Shown here in pieces: positions 50,601 through 60,960 of a stretch of DNA of 64,000 bases. This stretch comes from Lepidostoma basale (taxonomy: Eukaryota; Arthropoda; Insecta; Trichoptera; Lepidostomatidae), in NCBI GenBank assembly GCA_022606425.2, contig JAHDVF020000010.1, positions 1,612,001-1,676,000 of the forward strand. Reading direction: 5' to 3'. The notes beneath the pieces were generated by a model. That model made no database searches, had not been told where the DNA came from, and saw only the letters and a list, made by a program, of their open reading frames with translations. Positions within the stretch are counted from its first letter, which is position 1; the number at the start of each line of letters is the position of its first letter. The translations under genes were made by a program, and so were the position numbers.

Positions 50601-53239
50601 TAAGATACATATAAATGAAGTATTTCTGAGCGAGAGCAAAAGTATTTTGATACCTTGGTTTTATTGTGATAGTTGTTGACTATAAATGTGAGGATGATTG
50701 CGGTGGCTTGCTGATACTTGGCCTCCTTGCTGAGGCTTTCCCCGGGGGCCAAGAAGCCACCCAATGCCACGGCCGGATCCACGGGGCCCCCGTACGGCGC
50801 CAGGCAGTTAGGGTTGTACGGGTTTCTGATTTAATAATAATCAATTGATGTAAATTTGAAAGCAAATTGTACTACAAAAAATGTTTTAGTTTATATTTTA
50901 TCGATACACTCACTAATTTAATGTTTAATGAACTAATAATAATTAAGATTTGTGTAACAGAATATTTTAGAATTAAACAGTAACTATAAGAAGAAATATG
51001 CGCTGGGTATACTCACTGAGTACAAGCTTTGAAATGATCGAGGTAGTTGGTCTCATAGCCTTCTGGATCCTCATCCGTGGTGTCAAAGATCTCCATATCG
51101 TCCTGGTAGTAGCCCCACACGGACTGCAGCACGCACTCACTAAGGGTGGGAGGGCCGGACAACGGGGAGCTCAGGGGGGCGAAGCAGATGTGCTCCAGCC
51201 CAGTATCGTCTTCGCTTCCGATATCTACAAATTATCACCGCTGAGTTCTGGGACTACTGTGCCTTTTATGTAATACTAAATGATGCATAAGAAAAACTAA
51301 TCCTCAGATTTAAAAAAAGATTTTTAAATAATCGTTTTGTTAAATTTGTAAACAACCATTTTACATTATGTAAGTCTAAAGTGTGTTTATTATTTACTAT
51401 GAGTTATTAAAATAATTATTGTTACAAACTAGTCATTATATTGTTATTTTTTTAATTGTCCAATGAGAAATAATTACTTTTACAGTTACTTAAGATTTTT
51501 TACCATTAACAACCAGCAATTATTTTATTAATTGTTTAATGAACTGCTTAATGAATCTTAAACTCCTTATTAAATATTTAATAGGAATGAAAACATCTGT
51601 TTTCAAGAAGTTTTATTATATTTTATGGAAATGACAAAGTGAAACATGTCATTCTATTTTTTTTTTTCATTAACCCCCAATGTGCAACTAACTTCATTTG
51701 CAGTAAAAAAAAAATCAGACTCGAATTGTATTTGCCTACATTTACAGCTCAGACAGATAGTCCCATTTCATCATAAAAATTAATGTACTCACACAATTAG
51801 GGAATTATGTAAGGAACTAAAGTAAAATGGTCATTAAAATACATTCAAATATGAGCTGCAAATGTAGTATGTCGCAGTTCAAAACTATTTTTTTGGACTG
51901 CAAATGTAGTCAGCCACACTATAGGGGTTAATATTAAAAACCTAATTATTTTCTTTACTTTTGAATATGAATTATTACAACTTACTTTTGATATGTTCTT
52001 GCAGTTCAAACACGGTCTTTAAGAAAGTCTTGTTAAAAACGGGTCCAAAGTTTACGAGGCCATTGGAGGTGTTATGGACAATGTTGGGGAGACCCACGGC
52101 CTTGATGATGATCATCTCAGTTCGGTAGAAGGGCTCGAAGTGAGAGTCGAAGTACTCCCTCTCCAGGCGGGCGCGCGAGCTGGGTGCGGCCCAGAGCTCC
52201 ACGGGGTCCGTGGTCACCTTCATGTATTTGATTCCGTGACCCAGTGCCGTCACCATACACAATCCTGCAATCATGTTAATCACTTACAATCTGACAACAA
52301 GATCATAATTAAAATACAATAATGTTATTTCTTGCATGCTAGATCGTATTACAAACACTTTCCAGTTGAGTTAAGGTATTCAAACGGTATTCAAATAAAT
52401 AATTTCATAAATTTGGTTAAAAAAAAAGTATACTTAATTTGTGGTGTGACATTATCAAAAAATTAAATAAATAAAACACTTATGATTTGTTTTTTTACCA
52501 CATTTATGTTTATTTAGAACCATCCGATTTCGCTACCACCAGAACTTCGTTAGAGTTACAAAACAAACAATTTGTTTATAACCCAGACGAAACTCCGGTG
52601 GGAGTGAAAGGTTCTAAATAAAATAATAATAATAAAGTTGTGTTCAACCAAATTATTTAAGTGTTTATTATATACCAAGTGGTGGTCTAGGGGACAGAAC
52701 ACTTGGCTCCTGATACAGAGGACATGAGTTCAAGTCTGGACATGACCAAATTCGTCCTTCATAATAATAAACTATTTTCTGCTCACATTGAAGAATGTAA
52801 AATAAATTAAAATACCATTGATATCTTCAGTGTTTTTTAAAAATAAATAAATAATCACTAATTAATTTAATGTTTAAATTAAATAAATCAAATATAGTAT
52901 ATAAAAAAGTTCTATAAAAATTCAAAATAGTATCACTATACGAAATCAGAACAGAAAAGTGTAAAATTAAAATGTAATATATTACGAGAAGTCAAGAGTA
53001 ACAGTTGTATGTATATGTCCAAAGCTTACCAAAGAACAAGACAGGCCAAGGTTTCTGAGCGCAGAGTGTGCCCCACCAGGTGAAGAAGGTTTGGAGCCAG
53101 GCCTCTGTGCCTGCACCCAGCTTCTCCAGGGCGGAGGGCGGCGGGCCTTCTCCCTTGGGTCCCGCCTCTGTCCCCATCCCATCCTCACCGCGCAACCCAC
53201 TCGGGCAAGACAGCTCTTGCTCCGTATCTGATGTCACAC
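44604..53239 (-). CDS. NPC1: NPC1 sterol transporter (N-terminal exons beyond the window)
   Basis: Exons in coding order: 53239-53030, 52264-51986, 51224-51017, 50825-50654, 49947-49686, 49592-49391, 49300-49100, 48992-48818, 48736-48514, 48101-47970, 47892-47111, 46591-46504, 44749-44604. All joins are GT-AG and in phase, about 1026 residues. NPC1 sits in the late endosome/lysosome membrane and exports cholesterol passed on by NPC2 (family knowledge). Seen: loop before helix 2 and helix-2 region ([15 protein letters not shown]), middle luminal domain ([13 protein letters not shown]...EREYFDSHF), sterol-sensing domain over the exons at 49.9-49.1 kb ([40 protein letters not shown]), Cys-rich luminal domain ([16 protein letters not shown]) and RND-like C-terminal helices ([39 protein letters not shown]). 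The tail is cytosolic. The luminal N-terminal domain (~250 residues) and first helix are missing upstream. Confidence 0.95.
44957..45225 (-). mobile_element. Decayed reverse transcriptase fragment
   Basis: The minus strand reads [24 protein letters not shown], parallel to the WHDQINQILNGGHIQSQKIRRACM stretch of the copy at 19.2 kb. Nothing upstream is retained. Confidence 0.6.
45432..45845. mobile_element. piggyBac-like MITE (CTGCAAATG family) carrying a nested MITE
   Basis: TTAA at 45846-45849 and a mutated TCAA at 45428-45431 flank ends CCCC and GGGGG. The body matches the copies at 15986, 51674 and 60083. Removal of 45436-45605 makes the left end colinear with them. Confidence 0.75.
45439..45605. 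mobile_element. 167-bp MITE with TTA duplications, nested
   Basis: TTA at 45436-45438 and 45606-45608. Inverted ends GGGTACGGCCACACC and GGTGTCGTCGTACCC; inward CCAGAGTAGGAGT pairs with ACTCCTACTCTGG. Non-coding. The 3-bp duplication suggests PIF/Harbinger. Confidence 0.78.
46845..47012 (-). mobile_element. tRNA-derived SINE in an NPC1 intron
   Basis: On the minus strand an A box, CGTGGCAGAGTGG, and a weaker B box, GGTGTGATTCCC, are about 35 bases apart, as in tRNA-derived SINEs. The 3' part matches the SINE at 36540-36695. It is inserted in the intron between exons 47111 and 46591, in the same orientation as the gene. Confidence 0.72.
48290..48381. repeat. Three tandem copies of a short unit in an NPC1 intron
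   Basis: ATGGATAGCGTTAACA occurs three times, twice extended by TTGTGAA. Spacing is 39 then 29 bases. Confidence 0.8.
51586..51655. repeat. FB1 foldback fragment in an NPC1 intron
   Basis: AGGAATGAAAACATCTGTTTTC and AAGAAGTTTTATTATATTTTATGGAAATGAC match the left arm of FB1. The centre is collapsed and the right arm is missing; a piggyBac-like MITE begins 19 bp further on. Confidence 0.6.
51674..51927. mobile_element. piggyBac-like MITE (CTGCAAATG family)
   Basis: TTAA at 51670-51673 and 51928-51931. Ends CCCCCAATGTGCAACT and AGCCACACTATAGGGG. 254 bp, undisturbed. It lies in the NPC1 intron between 51986 and 51224 and serves as the reference copy of the family. Confidence 0.82.
52490..52640. 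repeat. Foldback repeat, family FB3, copy 1
   Basis: TTTAGAACC...GATTTCGCTACCACCAGAACTTCG faces CAGACGAAACTCCGGTGGGAGTGAAAGGTTCTAAATAAA. It is a diverged relative of the copy at 63767-63875. Confidence 0.65.
52676..52765 (+). mobile_element. Short tRNA-like SINE fragment
   Basis: GTGGTGGTCTAGGGGACAG resembles an A box (TGGTCTAGGGG) and GACATGAGTTCAAGTCTGG a B box (GAGTTCAAGTC), about 40 bases apart, as in a tRNA. The cloverleaf is not intact, so it is a SINE head and not a functional tRNA gene. It belongs to a different family from the 36.6-kb SINE. Confidence 0.6.
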
Positions 53240-54789
53240 CTACGCAGTTTCATTTATAATTAAAAATACATAATACTTTAAAAATACAAAATATATATTT
53301 TTTTAAAACAATATGCGTACATTTCAGATGGAATTTTTCTCTGAAACTTGATGACTTGAGCTCAAACAAATTTATCTACAGGAGAAAAACTTCGTATTTT
53401 TAATTATGACCTTTTTGTATCTTGTATAAGTGTAAAAAGTCTGTTAAAATGTTTAACTGAAAATGGTGTGAAATTTTCATTTTATATATTAATTACTGTT
53501 AGCAGTATGTGATGTGCTGAAGGAATAAATATAAAATGCTTCCGAGATGCAAAAATGGAATAAAGAAACAAGTGAATAAATTAATTGACAATGTGTGTAT
53601 GTTTGCTAAAACAAAAAAAAATCGGAGTTTCGTAAGCCTTGAATTTATTGCCTTTCCAGGTATATTACTATACAAGGTGTCATAAATGCAGTTTTCCTCT
53701 TCAATCCTCTATGACAAATATATTATTTAAACGGTGTCCGTACATTAAGTATTTTCCGGAGACAATTCAACATTTAAAATGCTGTCAATTCAACTTATAT
53801 TGAAGAATGTGTAATTAAATCTAAGTGAGAAAAAAACTGCTAAAATATTTAAAGGATCAATTGTTCAATCAAAACAGGTGATAAATTATGTACATAACAA
53901 TAAAAAAGATAAGCAACAAAAGAAACAAAAACACAATGATAAGTATAACAATGAAGCTATGATAAGCGGTGGAAGACAAATACATTACACCTGTCCTAGG
54001 CGAGATTACATTTCTACTATTTTTTATAATCAAAACTGAACTCAGGGTTAAATCCACCACAAATAGGTTTAAACACAGCAATTAACTGCTAACCCAAAAG
54101 CATATATATATTTTATTTAAACAAAAATAATTACAAACAACCCCATAATATAAAAATAACTCTCTACTCTTTAGTAAATACTGATGCAAGATATTTGCAT
54201 GCGTCATTTTTATGTTTTATTTTACGATTCTTGTGATAGACCGCATGTAGAAAATTCCACTTATAGAATTTTAGAGACACGTGTGCGACGCAGTAATGCA
54301 TGCTAACATACTAGGATCTATTTGATAAAAATATTATATATATATATGCATAAGAAAAATCAAGCAGGGTTAATTAACACAAAACCACAATATTTTATAT
54401 TTCATTTAACCGCTCTACAAGACATTAAGGATCTACGGTGAGTTTTCCAAGAATTCATGAACAAGAGAGAATCCTAAATTCAAGGCATAAAGACGAGGGG
54501 TGTGTGGGTAGAACAAATAAAGCAAACTAAAAATATTCAACAAAAGGGATGTACTAAAGGGAGTTAACTGTAGTTGGTGTGCAGTGTTTGGTACGATCGC
54601 CATAGCATGTCGACTAATATGCTATTTGGATCATCATTCCATGTTATACAGCAAAATATTAATTGAGAAAGAATGTGAATATTGGCATACCAGTTTTTTT
54701 TTTACAGTGGAACACAGTGGAGTAACATTTAAATGGCTTTTTAAGGTATTTTAATGTTTCAAAATCAGTTAAACAACTTTTAAAATATA
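53240..54789. other. NPC1 intron, AT-rich
   Basis: No exon with NPC1-like coding content was found in this part of the intron on the minus strand. Confidence 0.5.
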
Positions 54790-55682
54790 TTAGGTGTTTC
54801 GGAAATTTCAGTCCGTTTTCAACAGAGGGCTCTGGCTGCTTCAAGTCTTCAATTCTAGCGGCCATTCTTTTTTTTGCAAGTTTGAGCATCTTTCCAATTA
54901 AGTTCAGTATGCAAATGTTCGTCATTCTCAAAACATTTGTTTTATTGCTCCTTAAAATGTAGACTTTAATGGTAAATAAGAAGCATTTGAGGGAAGTTCT
55001 GCTGTTCTGTTTTAATTGGAAGAAGAGTGCAGCTAAGGTGCATAAAATGCTTGTGGAAGTTTATGGCGATCATGCTCCATCGGACAAATCATGCAGAGAA
55101 TGGTATAGACGCTTCAAAGCTGGTGATTTTAGGGTTGACGGCAAAGATCGCCCTGGAAGATCGAAAATGTATGACCGAAAAATGAACTTCTCAAACCAGA
55201 TAAAACCGTCTTGCGGGATGTCTACCGACAACAACAAATGCGATTAAAGCAGGCACTAGCTGAAAGACGACCGGAATGCGGAAACAGGCACAGCAAGCTG
55301 ATTCTTCAACACGACAACCCTCGACCTCACATCGCAATCACAGTCAAAAACTACGTATAGAATGTGGATTGGGAGATTATACCACACCCGCCTTATTCAC
55401 CAGACGTGGCACCATCGTACTACCACTTGCTCAGATCCATGACGCATGCCTTAGAAGAGCAGCACTTCCATTCATATGCCGATGACAAAAATTGGGTCCA
55501 TGCCTGGATTACCTCAAAAGAAAAGGCATTTTTTCGACAATAGATTCATCTATAGCCAGAAAGATGGGAAAAGTAGCAGCTAACGATGGACAATATTTTG
55601 ATTGATGTGTTTTTTTATTTTACCTTTCAAATAAATGCGAATTTCATACAAAAAAAACTATCGAACTTTCTGAAACACCCAA
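54790..55682 (+). mobile_element. Mariner element with internal deletion
   Basis: TA at 54788-54789 and 55683-55684. Ends TTAGGTGTTTCGGAAATTTC and GAACTTTCTGAAACACCCAA are inverted repeats. The frame from 54969 encodes a mariner N-terminal helix-turn-helix (KKSAAKVHKMLVEVYGDHAP, REWYRRFKAGDFRV). A shifted frame then gives LILQHDNPRPHIA and PHPPYSPDVAPSYYHLL, the second and third catalytic Asp blocks. The block with the first Asp is deleted and there are several shifts, so it is inactive. It lies in an NPC1 intron, opposite to the gene. Confidence 0.88.
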
Positions 55683-56458
55683 TATATTATGTCAGAATGA
55701 TTACTGTCTCTCCACGCTATACGCGAAAATATTTAAAAATATCATATGTTTTATATAGTTAATCTACAAGTAAATTTATATTTATCTGTTTAACCTTAGA
55801 TCTGATATGTCTAAAATAATATTTTTTTTAATAAGTTGTATTTTTTTTTCATTATTTGTGACAGGAAAAACTGCAATAGCAATTTACATAAAAATATTAA
55901 AATTTTCATTTGTATATGATAGTATTTGAATGTTTTTTAGGAAAAATCTTGACAACTAATAGTTAATTCAGATAAGCTCTGGAATAATTTTTAAACAAAC
56001 AAAAAATACTAAAATATAATATATATAAATAACTAATGTTTGAGGTATATATTGCATAGTGAGCAAATATATGATATACCAACACCTAAATACTGGTTTT
56101 TCGTGTTTTCATCACACCTACTTTACATAGCCTAAATAAATAAATGATAATATTCTTTAATAAAAAAGTTTTATTAAATACATGTTGAATGTTAAAAAAA
56201 ATATTTATAAAGATATCCATTAGAGAACACCCCCTTTGAAAATTTATTATCTGATAAATAATAAATTGGCTTTAAAAAGGGAACAACATTAAAGTTAATT
56301 GAAATAGCAAAAAATGTAATTTATTTATTACAATGCAATAGAAATTTATCAAATATATTTTAATCAATTGATCAAATATAACTCATTATAAAATACACAT
56401 ATTAGTAATACGAAAATGTTCTTAATACTACTTAATAAAAAATATATATAAATATAGA

Positions 56459-57395
56459 CAAGGTCTGTTCAAAAAGTATCGCGAATTTTGTGTTTTTTTC
56501 AAAAATTATTTATTTATTCATGAATATCTATTTTGTCCCCTTCAAAGTAATCCCGACCAGATATTACACTTGTGCCAACGTTTTTTCCAATCCTCGAAGC
56601 ACTTCAAAAAATCATTTTTTGTGATCTTGTTCAGCTCCTACTTTGATGCCGTCTTTATCTCCTCAATCGTAGCGTAGCGTCGTACTTTCATGGGTCTCTT
56701 CAGTTTCGGGAACATGAAAAAGTCACAGGAGGCCCGATCTGGGGAATACGGTGGCTGCGGCATTATTAGTGTGTTGTTTTTGGCCAAAAATTCAAGCACA
56801 AGCAACGATGCGTGAGCAGGGGCGTTATCATGATGCAAAAGGCAATTTTTGTTCTTCCACAAATCCAGGCGTTCCTGGCGGATTGCTTCCCGCAACTTGC
56901 GCATAACTTGCAGGTAATCTTCCTTATTGACCGTTCTACCCTGTGGCAAGAACTCATGATGCACCACGCCCCTGCAATCGTAGAAAACTGTCCGGAGAAG
57001 GCGTCCGGCACGCTCTTCGTTGCTCACATCTTCTTGGCCCTCTGAGAACATTTTGTACCACCGATAAACGTTGCTTCGGTCAAAGGTAGCTTCACCATAT
57101 GCCACAGTCAATATTCGGAATGTGCCCGCGCACTTAATTTTGGTTTTCACACAAAATTTGATACAGATTCTTTGATCCATTTTTTGGGATGGGCAAAAAT
57201 AGAAGAGGAGCCAAAACACGTGCAAGCAAGCAGCTGTCAAAAATTAACTGAACGTTTAAAATGGCCGAACTTGTCGGCATAAGTGAGAGACATGAGTACC
57301 AACATAATGCCACAAAAAAAAATCAAAAATCGAATATACGTAACCCGTGGAAAATCAAAATTCGCGATACATTTTGAACATACCTCGTATATATA
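56459..57395 (-). mobile_element. Irritans-type mariner with internal deletion
   Basis: Inverted ends share GTTCAAAA(A/T)GTATCGCGAATTTT. On the minus strand the transposase starts at 57179 (MDQRICIKFCVKTKIKCAG), has the helix-turn-helix region (ATFDRSNVYRWYKMFSEGQE), then jumps at RLLR-TVFYDC to the catalytic half with LHHDNAPAH and PPYSPDRASCDFF. About 150 residues, including the first catalytic Asp, are missing and a stop cuts the C-terminus at 56638. The joined frame stays open across the deletion, a typical deleted mariner copy. It lies in an NPC1 intron. Confidence 0.88.
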
Positions 57396-57852
57396 AAAAA
57401 AAATATTTAGGCAGCACACAAAGTAATATGTATGGATAGCACATTCAATATATAATTAGGTAAATATAATAAGGTACACATCGAAACCAAAAAGAAACTG
57501 ATAGACAACAGAGGAAAAATTTCCAGACATTCACAAACACATTATGAGCCAAGGCTATTTATTTTCACAAGTTTTAATAATACCAACCATTATCGTTTTA
57601 TTAGCAGTATGGATTTATGAATAACATAAATATATCACATAAATGCAGGTTCGGTTAAAATAAAAACTCATTTCAAATCCAAGAGAAAAAAATTCGACAC
57701 AAATTTTTGATGAAATGAACATGAACATATATTTAGACATTATTTTTTTTATGTTGACGAGAACTAAACTATATTGGCTGAATTAAATATTGAAAATGGA
57801 CTAACATATTAACATAGCATGTGATCCTTAGTATGAAATGGTATCTCTAAGA

Positions 57853-58257
57853 CAGTGGTCCCTAACCGCCGGCCCGTGGACCGGTACCGGTTGGTGGATC
57901 CAATGGTACCGGGCCGCCTGAGGCCCCGCTTAAAAATTTAAAATACGTAAAAAAAAATCAAACATTACCAATAATTTTTTTTAATAATTATCGATAAAAA
58001 ATAAATAATTCCGTTGAGAACTCCTTCACACCAAGTTACTGCCAATGAAATAACCTCGAAGTAAGAAAAACAAGTGGTTTTCCATATCGCGCACTCGCAT
58101 ATATAACGTAAAGAGCTTGAGTGAGATGCAATGACGTGATTCAATGAGGAGAATCTAGCATAAAATATAAACAATCAACGTCCCCCCCCTCAGCGGGCCG
58201 TGGTTAAATGATCAAACGTTGACCAGTCCGCGACGATAAAAAGGTTGGGGACCACTA
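57853..58257. mobile_element. hAT-like MITE with exact 8-bp target duplication
   Basis: CTCTAAGA at 57845-57852 and at 58258-58265. Ends CAGTGGTCCCTAACC and GGTTGGGGACCACTA. 405 bp, non-coding; GC-rich near both ends (GGCCCGTGGACC). CAGTGGTC..CAACC termini with 8-bp duplications are standard for hAT elements. Confidence 0.9.
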
Positions 58258-58345
58258 CTCTAAGAGATCAATCGATAATAATAAATTTGAAAGGATTTAC
58301 ATAATTTTGGTAATATCCACTTTTTTAAATCAATATTTTTATTTT

Positions 58346-58475
58346 AAAAATATATTTTACAAAAAACGTTTCGGAGGTGACCTCCATCTTAAGGTGTAAA
58401 TATAATTAAACTCAGTTATATTTACATATGAAAATGGAGGTCACCTCCGAAACATTTGTAAAATATATGTATTTA
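58346..58475. repeat. Long hairpin repeat, family FB4
   Basis: ACGTTTCGGAGGTGACCTCC pairs with GGAGGTCACCTCCGAAACAT; the arms continue outward with ATATTTTACAAA against TTTGTAAAATAT and inward with TAAATATAA against TTATATTTA. About 55 bp per arm. Confidence 0.8.
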
Positions 58476-59414
58476 TATAAATATTTAATAGAAAAGTGGA
58501 TACTTCCAGTATTATATCAGTTATCCCTCCGAATTAACAATGGAATTCTGCTGTGTTAACGCGTTAGCCTTCATTAAAGATAGTAAATTATGATCTGATC
58601 AACTTGACGTTTTGTTTCAATTTGATGATGTTTAATTCAAAATTATTAAAACCTCTTCTATGAGACATTCAGGTGAAACAGTTGAAGTCTGACAGCATTT
58701 GTCTGAATAAAATACAGTTACATAACTTAACACATGTTTCTTACTTTGATACCCTACAGTATTGTTCTAATTAATGTGAACACATACAAACTTTCACAAT
58801 TTCAAAGACTCCTATGTTAAAGGAGCGGCCATTTTGTATTACTGTTCAGTCAGTCAGTGAGTAATGACACATAGCAAGCTACAGACGCGTTTCATTTGTT
58901 GTTTTTAAGAATTATTGTGTTTTGAGTGAATTAAAATCTGTGGGCTATTGTGAAAGCTAGACTTCGTAAAACAGATTGCACAACAAAAACAAAACTGATT
59001 GAGGCTGTAATCTATACATGATTTTGAGACCAGCAAATATCAGAGAACTGTAAAAAAAAAAAATAATAACTTGTCGATTCTATGCCAAAACGTGTTGAAG
59101 AAGTTATAAAAGCCAAGGGAGGACACATTTTCTATTAAAACCACAACTATTAAATGTCCGTTTTTTCAAATTATCACTTGTGTTCACATTAATTTGAACA
59201 ATACTGTATGTGTCTAGTATCCTAAGAAAGCATTATTTTTCAAATACCCGTTATCCAATCAAGAAACCTTTTTAGAGAGATGCAGCCAAAGAATGCAAAA
59301 GTTATCATTATGCAGATGAAAAAATAAATTTAGTATATTAGAAAAAGGTTGCGATACAATAAACACACGGATTAGCCACAAATACAGTGAATGAAGGTTA
59401 CATGAGGAACATAC

Positions 59415-59507
59415 TGGAGGTGTTAGAGTATAAGGAGGAAGTCTCGGGCGTGTGGTTCCTGGCCAGCCTGCGTCCTACGGTTCTAAGCCCGGGCAGGGGT
59501 GCCCAAC
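59415..59507 (-). CDS. NPC1: Candidate NPC1 cassette exon A (93 nt)
   Basis: Minus strand: acceptor TTTGTTGTAG, exon from 59507, donor GTATGT after 59415. It enters with two bases of a split codon and leaves with one (A), so it adds 31 residues without changing frame. The reading is (G)WAPLPGLRTVGRRLARN then HTPETSSLYSNTS(S). The next NPC1 exon (53239) is entered with GT, which completes A to AGT (Ser). It falls in the first cytosolic loop between membrane helices 1 and 2 if it belongs to NPC1. GC-rich like the other exons. If not spliced at the donor, the frame stops five codons later. Confidence 0.6.
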
Positions 59508-59768
59508 CTACAACAAAGCCATGCACTAAAGGATGATCCTAGCACTGTGCGCTACTATTATGCTAAATCCTCGCACATATACTTGCTCGCCACCAGCCTT
59601 AAGCCATAAAAAAATTGCCTTTTCCGCTCCGTATAATAATTATTCGCCGAGAATACCTCACGCATAAACTCTGATAAGGTATGTATTCTTTATGTACAAA
59701 TTCGGCATAAGTCTGCTTAGTTTTTTTTTCTTTAAATTTTGATTTCAATGTCTGGTATAGGATACAAC

Positions 59769-59970
59769 CAGTGGCGGTACTCCTATAGAAGCCCAGAAGC
59801 CTGACTTGCGTAAGAAATTTTGAATCAAAACCTCTTGGGAACATTGTTGGAAGGTGATTTGGTGGAATGTTGGTTTATGCGGGGGCACGATTACTTAGAT
59901 TTGGGGGGTTTTGATTCAAAATATCTTACGCAAGCCGGGGTTCTAGACTTCTAAGGGAGTACTGCCACTG
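59769..59970. mobile_element. hAT-like MITE with exact 8-bp target duplication
   Basis: GATACAAC at 59761-59768 and 59971-59978. Ends CAGTGGCGGTACTCC and GGAGTACTGCCACTG, long inverted arms. It is the compact sister of the element at 26952-27868 and lies between the two cassette exons. Confidence 0.92.
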
Positions 59971-60082
59971 GATACAACCATTGGTAATATACTACAGGTT
60001 ATAGAAGTGGTTGTATTTTTAAAATGATTGTGGTAAACGTTTGATAAAATATTGGTCTGTTTTACTTTTTACTTGTTCTTAA

Positions 60083-60321
60083 CCCTCATTGTGCGGCTGG
60101 CTTTATTGCAATAAAAAAAATTGTTTCGAACTGCGGACTGGTTGCATTTACAGCTCAGACAGATAGTTCCAATTCATCAGAATATTACGTACAATTTAGT
60201 CATAAGGAACTAAACAAAAAAGTTATACGATATATTCAAATACGAATTGCTAATTTAATCTGCCACAGTTTGAAACCATTTTATTTTGGATTGCAAATGT
60301 CGCCCGTCACACTAAAGGGGG
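60083..60321. mobile_element. piggyBac-like MITE (CTGCAAATG family)
   Basis: TTAA at 60079-60082 and 60322-60325. Ends CCCTCATTGTGCGGCTGGC and GTCACACTAAAGGGGG. 239 bp. It lies between the cassette exons. Confidence 0.8.
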
Positions 60322-60491
60322 TTAATAAACAATATTTTTTTATTACCGTAACCATAATGGCTGCAGCGAAACATTTCATACAATGGATGACGGGCAAACG
60401 GCGAGCATTTAAGTGAGCGAGTATATAGCAGAAGGCGATCCGGTAGCATGCGCTAGTGGCTAGAGTTAGTAGTGTTGAAGAGTAGACGTAC

Positions 60492-60584
60492 TGGATCTGT
60501 GGGAGTGCAGGGGCGAGGTCTCGGGCTCGCGGGTCCCGGCCAGCTGGCGCCCCACGCCGTCCACTCCGCCCGCCCTCAGCCAGC
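60492..60584 (-). CDS. NPC1: Candidate NPC1 cassette exon B (93 nt)
   Basis: Minus strand: acceptor GGTGTGTTGTAG, exon from 60584, donor GTACGT after 60492. Same length and same entry and exit phases as the exon at 59507-59415. The reading is (G)WLRAGGVDGVGRQLAGT then REPETSPLHSHRS(S). Aligned without gaps to the other exon it shares W, G, VGR, LA, PETS, L, S and SS, about 15 of 31 positions. Highly GC-rich. It would encode an alternative first cytosolic loop of NPC1. A longer frame in another phase across this region is judged a shadow because the homologous exon does not conserve it. Confidence 0.6.
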
Positions 60585-60887
60585 CTACAACACACCTTGG
60601 TCATGCAACCACTGCCACCACTCTACTCCTTACTGTACCCTATTACTGCCTACATTCGTAGCATCTTTTTCTAAGCCGTTCAGACGTTATAAAGAATAAT
60701 AGGAATGCTTGTGAATATGATAAACTTAGATTGAAGATTTAACATGATTGTTGGAAGATCAAGTCGAATATGAAACAGCCAAAATAAATTATATACATAA
60801 GAGACCCACGTTTTATAGATAAGCGATGTTGTTAGAAATAATTTATTTCTTAAACAAATATATGATATTTCATATTAACCAATTAAT

Positions 60888-60960
60888 ATGAATGAAAACT
60901 ATTTTCTAGAAGTTTGAATATATTTTATTGGAATGACATGTTTCGCCTCTACATATTTTA
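60888..60960. repeat. FB1 foldback fragment
   Basis: AATATGAATGAAAACTATTTTC, CTAGAAGTTTGAATATATTTTATTGG and AATGACATGTTTCGCC match the left arm of FB1. The right arm is absent. Confidence 0.6.

Noticed and set aside
52676..52765. Functional tRNA gene
   Set aside because: A and B boxes are present, but the acceptor and anticodon arms do not pair, so it was called a SINE fragment.
60281..60604. 107-codon minus-strand frame across cassette exon B
   Set aside because: The frame runs through a MITE, is not the phase conserved in the homologous exon at 59.4 kb, and is low-complexity Arg/Ala/Gly at its start.
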